A DNA stretch of 64,000 nt from Saprospiraceae bacterium (GTDB taxonomy: Bacteria > Bacteroidota > Bacteroidia > Chitinophagales > Saprospiraceae). The DNA lies in assembly GCA_020628645.1 (NCBI GenBank), contig JAHDES010000008.1:31211-95210 (forward strand), given 5' to 3'. The notes under the pieces were generated by a model. It was given only the letters and a program-made list of their open reading frames with translations. It did not search any database and was not told where the DNA came from. Positions 62,754 through 64,000 of this stretch are shown one piece after another (position 1 is the first letter of the stretch; each line of letters starts with the position of its first letter). The translations under genes were made by a program, and so were the position numbers.

Positions 62754-64000
62754 CTATTCTTGCGGTTCTACCAAAACCTTCCTCCCTTTAAACTTTTTTT
62801 CGCGTAGCGAATTTAAATAATTACGTACAGCCGTAAAGGAAATCACCTCATTTTCGAAATAAGCAGTTGCAGCTTCTTCTTCTTGTTCAGATGCTTCTAA
62901 ATGCACTAAAATATTTTTTAGATGCATCTTCATGTGTCCTTTTTGGATGCCTGTAGTGACTAACGATTTTACTGCTGCAAAATTTTGAGCTAAACCAGTC
63001 GCCGCGATTACCATCATCAATTCATGCGCTGAAGGATTTCCTAATAATTCCAACGAACGTTTAGCAATAGGATGTAATTTGGTTAGCCCTCCCACTGTTC
63101 CAACAGCTAAAGGAATATCTAACCAAAATTTAAAGATGCCATTTTCCACTTTACACGAACTCAAACTACGATATTGTCCATCTCGCGCAGCATAGGTATG
63201 TCCACCTGCCTCAATTGCTCGAAAATCATTTCCTGTTGCAAGAATGACTGCATCTATGCCGTTGAAGATACCTTTATTATGAGTAGTTGCTCGATAAGGA
63301 TCAATCTGAGCAATACGAATGGCTTTCGCATATTTCTTCGCAAAAGTAGCTGCGTCCATTTTCCCATCAAATACTCCCAAATCTTCAATGGGGCATTCTA
63401 CCCAAGCTCGTACGACGCATTCTGGGGTGTAATTAGAAAGAATAGCCATGATGATATCGACCTCTCTTTCGGCTTCATCAAAAATAGGATGGGTTGCCAT
63501 AAACGCTTGTAGCGAACGACCGAATTCCTCTAAAATCGAATTAATAAAATTCGCCCCCATAGAATCGCAAGTCTCAAAACTCACGCGTAATTGATAATAA
63601 TTTTCTTCTTGATTAGTAAAATCAATCAAATCAATATCTAAAATGCCACCCCCCCGTTTGACCATATTCGCAGTGATATGTGTCGTATCTGCGTGTAGTT
63701 TTTCTTTTAATTCTTCAAAGACGGCTTGTAGTTTTTGGACGTTGCCATTCCACGAAAAATGCAATTGCCCCATTTTCTTACTATCTAAGACCTTTGCATG
63801 AAAGCCGCCACGCTTCATCCAGAATTTAGCGGCACTCGAAGCTGCAGCTACGACTGAACTCTCTTCTATCACCATAGGAACAGCGTATGCTTTTCCATTA
63901 ATCACAAAATTGGGAGCAACTCCAAACGGTAAGTGGAAATTACTGATGGTGTTTTCACTAAAGCCATCTAGAATTTTTTGTTGCTCTTCATTATTGAGCC
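62754..64000 (-). CDS. mvaA: Hydroxymethylglutaryl-CoA reductase, class II (5' end outside window)
   Basis: HMG-CoA reductase converts HMG-CoA to mevalonate for isoprenoid synthesis. The frame stays open to the right edge of the window, so the true start lies beyond it; a GTG at 63905 is internal. Upstream of it the protein reads LNNEEQQKILDGFSENTISN then FHLPFGVAPNFVINGKAYAV, the class II (mvaA) opening. Catalytic residues seen: the Glu in VIEESSVVAAASSAAKFW, Lys in TTHNKGIFNGIDAV, Asp in TGNDFRA, and a C-terminal His (GHMKMHLKN). Class II enzymes work in synthesis or in mevalonate use; several Bacteroidota make isoprenoids by the mevalonate route, so synthesis is the better guess. Confidence 0.95.
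   Translation of the reverse strand, partial: LNNEEQQKILDGFSENTISNFHLPFGVAPNFVINGKAYAVPMVIEESSVVAAASSAAKFWMKRGGFHAKVLDSKKMGQLHFSWNGNVQKLQAVFEELKEKLHADTTHITANMVKRGGGILDIDLIDFTNQEENYYQLRVSFETCDSMGANFINSILEEFGRSLQAFMATHPIFDEAEREVDIIMAILSNYTPECVVRAWVECPIEDLGVFDGKMDAATFAKKYAKAIRIAQIDPYRATTHNKGIFNGIDAVILATGNDFRAIEAGGHTYAARDGQYRSLSSCKVENGIFKFWLDIPLAVGTVGGLTKLHPIAKRSLELLGNPSAHELMMVIAATGLAQNFAAVKSLVTTGIQKGHMKMHLKNILVHLEASEQEEEAATAYFENEVISFTAVRNYLNSLREKKFKGRKVLVEPQE

Noticed and set aside
1-64000. CRISPR array, rRNA, tRNA, prophage or complete insertion sequence
   Set aside because: I looked through the intergenic regions and found no regularly spaced direct repeats, no cloverleaf-like sequence and no transposase, integrase or phage gene.

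Overview
The window reads as an AT-rich chromosomal segment of a Bacteroidota bacterium, most likely from the Saprospiria/Chitinophagia side of the phylum (class-level placement is inference). Evidence: secreted proteins ending in type IX secretion (T9SS) C-terminal sorting domains, promoters of the Bacteroidota form TTG-N(20-21)-TAnnTTTG (clearest upstream of the PII gene, a YceI-like gene and a blaI-like gene), almost no Shine-Dalgarno sequences, a SecA of about 1100 residues, DUF2723, DUF2853 and TPR-PD40-OmpA proteins, and a bacterial class II HMG-CoA reductase of the mevalonate route. No rRNA, tRNA, CRISPR array, prophage or complete insertion sequence was recognised.

Layout. 1-3.3 kb: truncated glycosyltransferase, lipid A-type acyltransferase, a multi-hairpin intergenic element and an M23 peptidase, all on the minus strand. 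3.6-13.3 kb: alaS, DUF2853, secA (minus), pheS, hisS. 13.5-20.8 kb: two exported proteins, an OB-fold membrane protein, msrB, RNA 2'-phosphotransferase, a large DUF2723 membrane protein and rpiB. 20.9-24.4 kb: MscS channel, TPR/PD40/OmpA protein and an exported coiled-coil protein. 24.4-26.9 kb: AT-rich tract with DnaA-box-like sites directly upstream of dnaB. 27-36 kb: AraC regulator, receiver protein, SGNH lipoprotein esterase, AI-2E family permease, a very AT-rich uracil-DNA-glycosylase-like gene, pth, Omp28-like and TlpA-like thiol proteins. 36-43.4 kb: PBP1A, BNR/sortilin-like protein, LolA-like protein, DUF1761 (all minus). 43.4-53.2 kb: nitrogen-assimilation block PII-Amt-porin-GltB-GltD. 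53.2-57.6 kb: lipoprotein and a BlaI/M56 two-gene sensor operon whose membrane protease carries TonB_C, plug-like and T9SS domains. 57.7-64 kb, all minus: YceI, Crp/Fnr, CoA-binding and DinB-like proteins, pyruvate dehydrogenase E2, an amidohydrolase lacking its metal motif, and HMG-CoA reductase running off the right edge.

Most genes are housekeeping. The points most worth a second look are: (a) a family of inverted-repeat elements at 10483-10589, 30164-30272 and 35800-36020 whose two arms co-vary; (b) a separate 241-bp multi-hairpin element at 2010-2250 with 20-bp terminal inverted repeats; (c) DnaA boxes and an AT-rich tract beside dnaB; (d) the BlaI/M56 fusion protein with a candidate operator; (e) the PII-Amt-porin-GltBD block; and (f) the low-GC glycosylase-like gene. 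I found no clear-cut new multi-gene defence or biosynthetic system.
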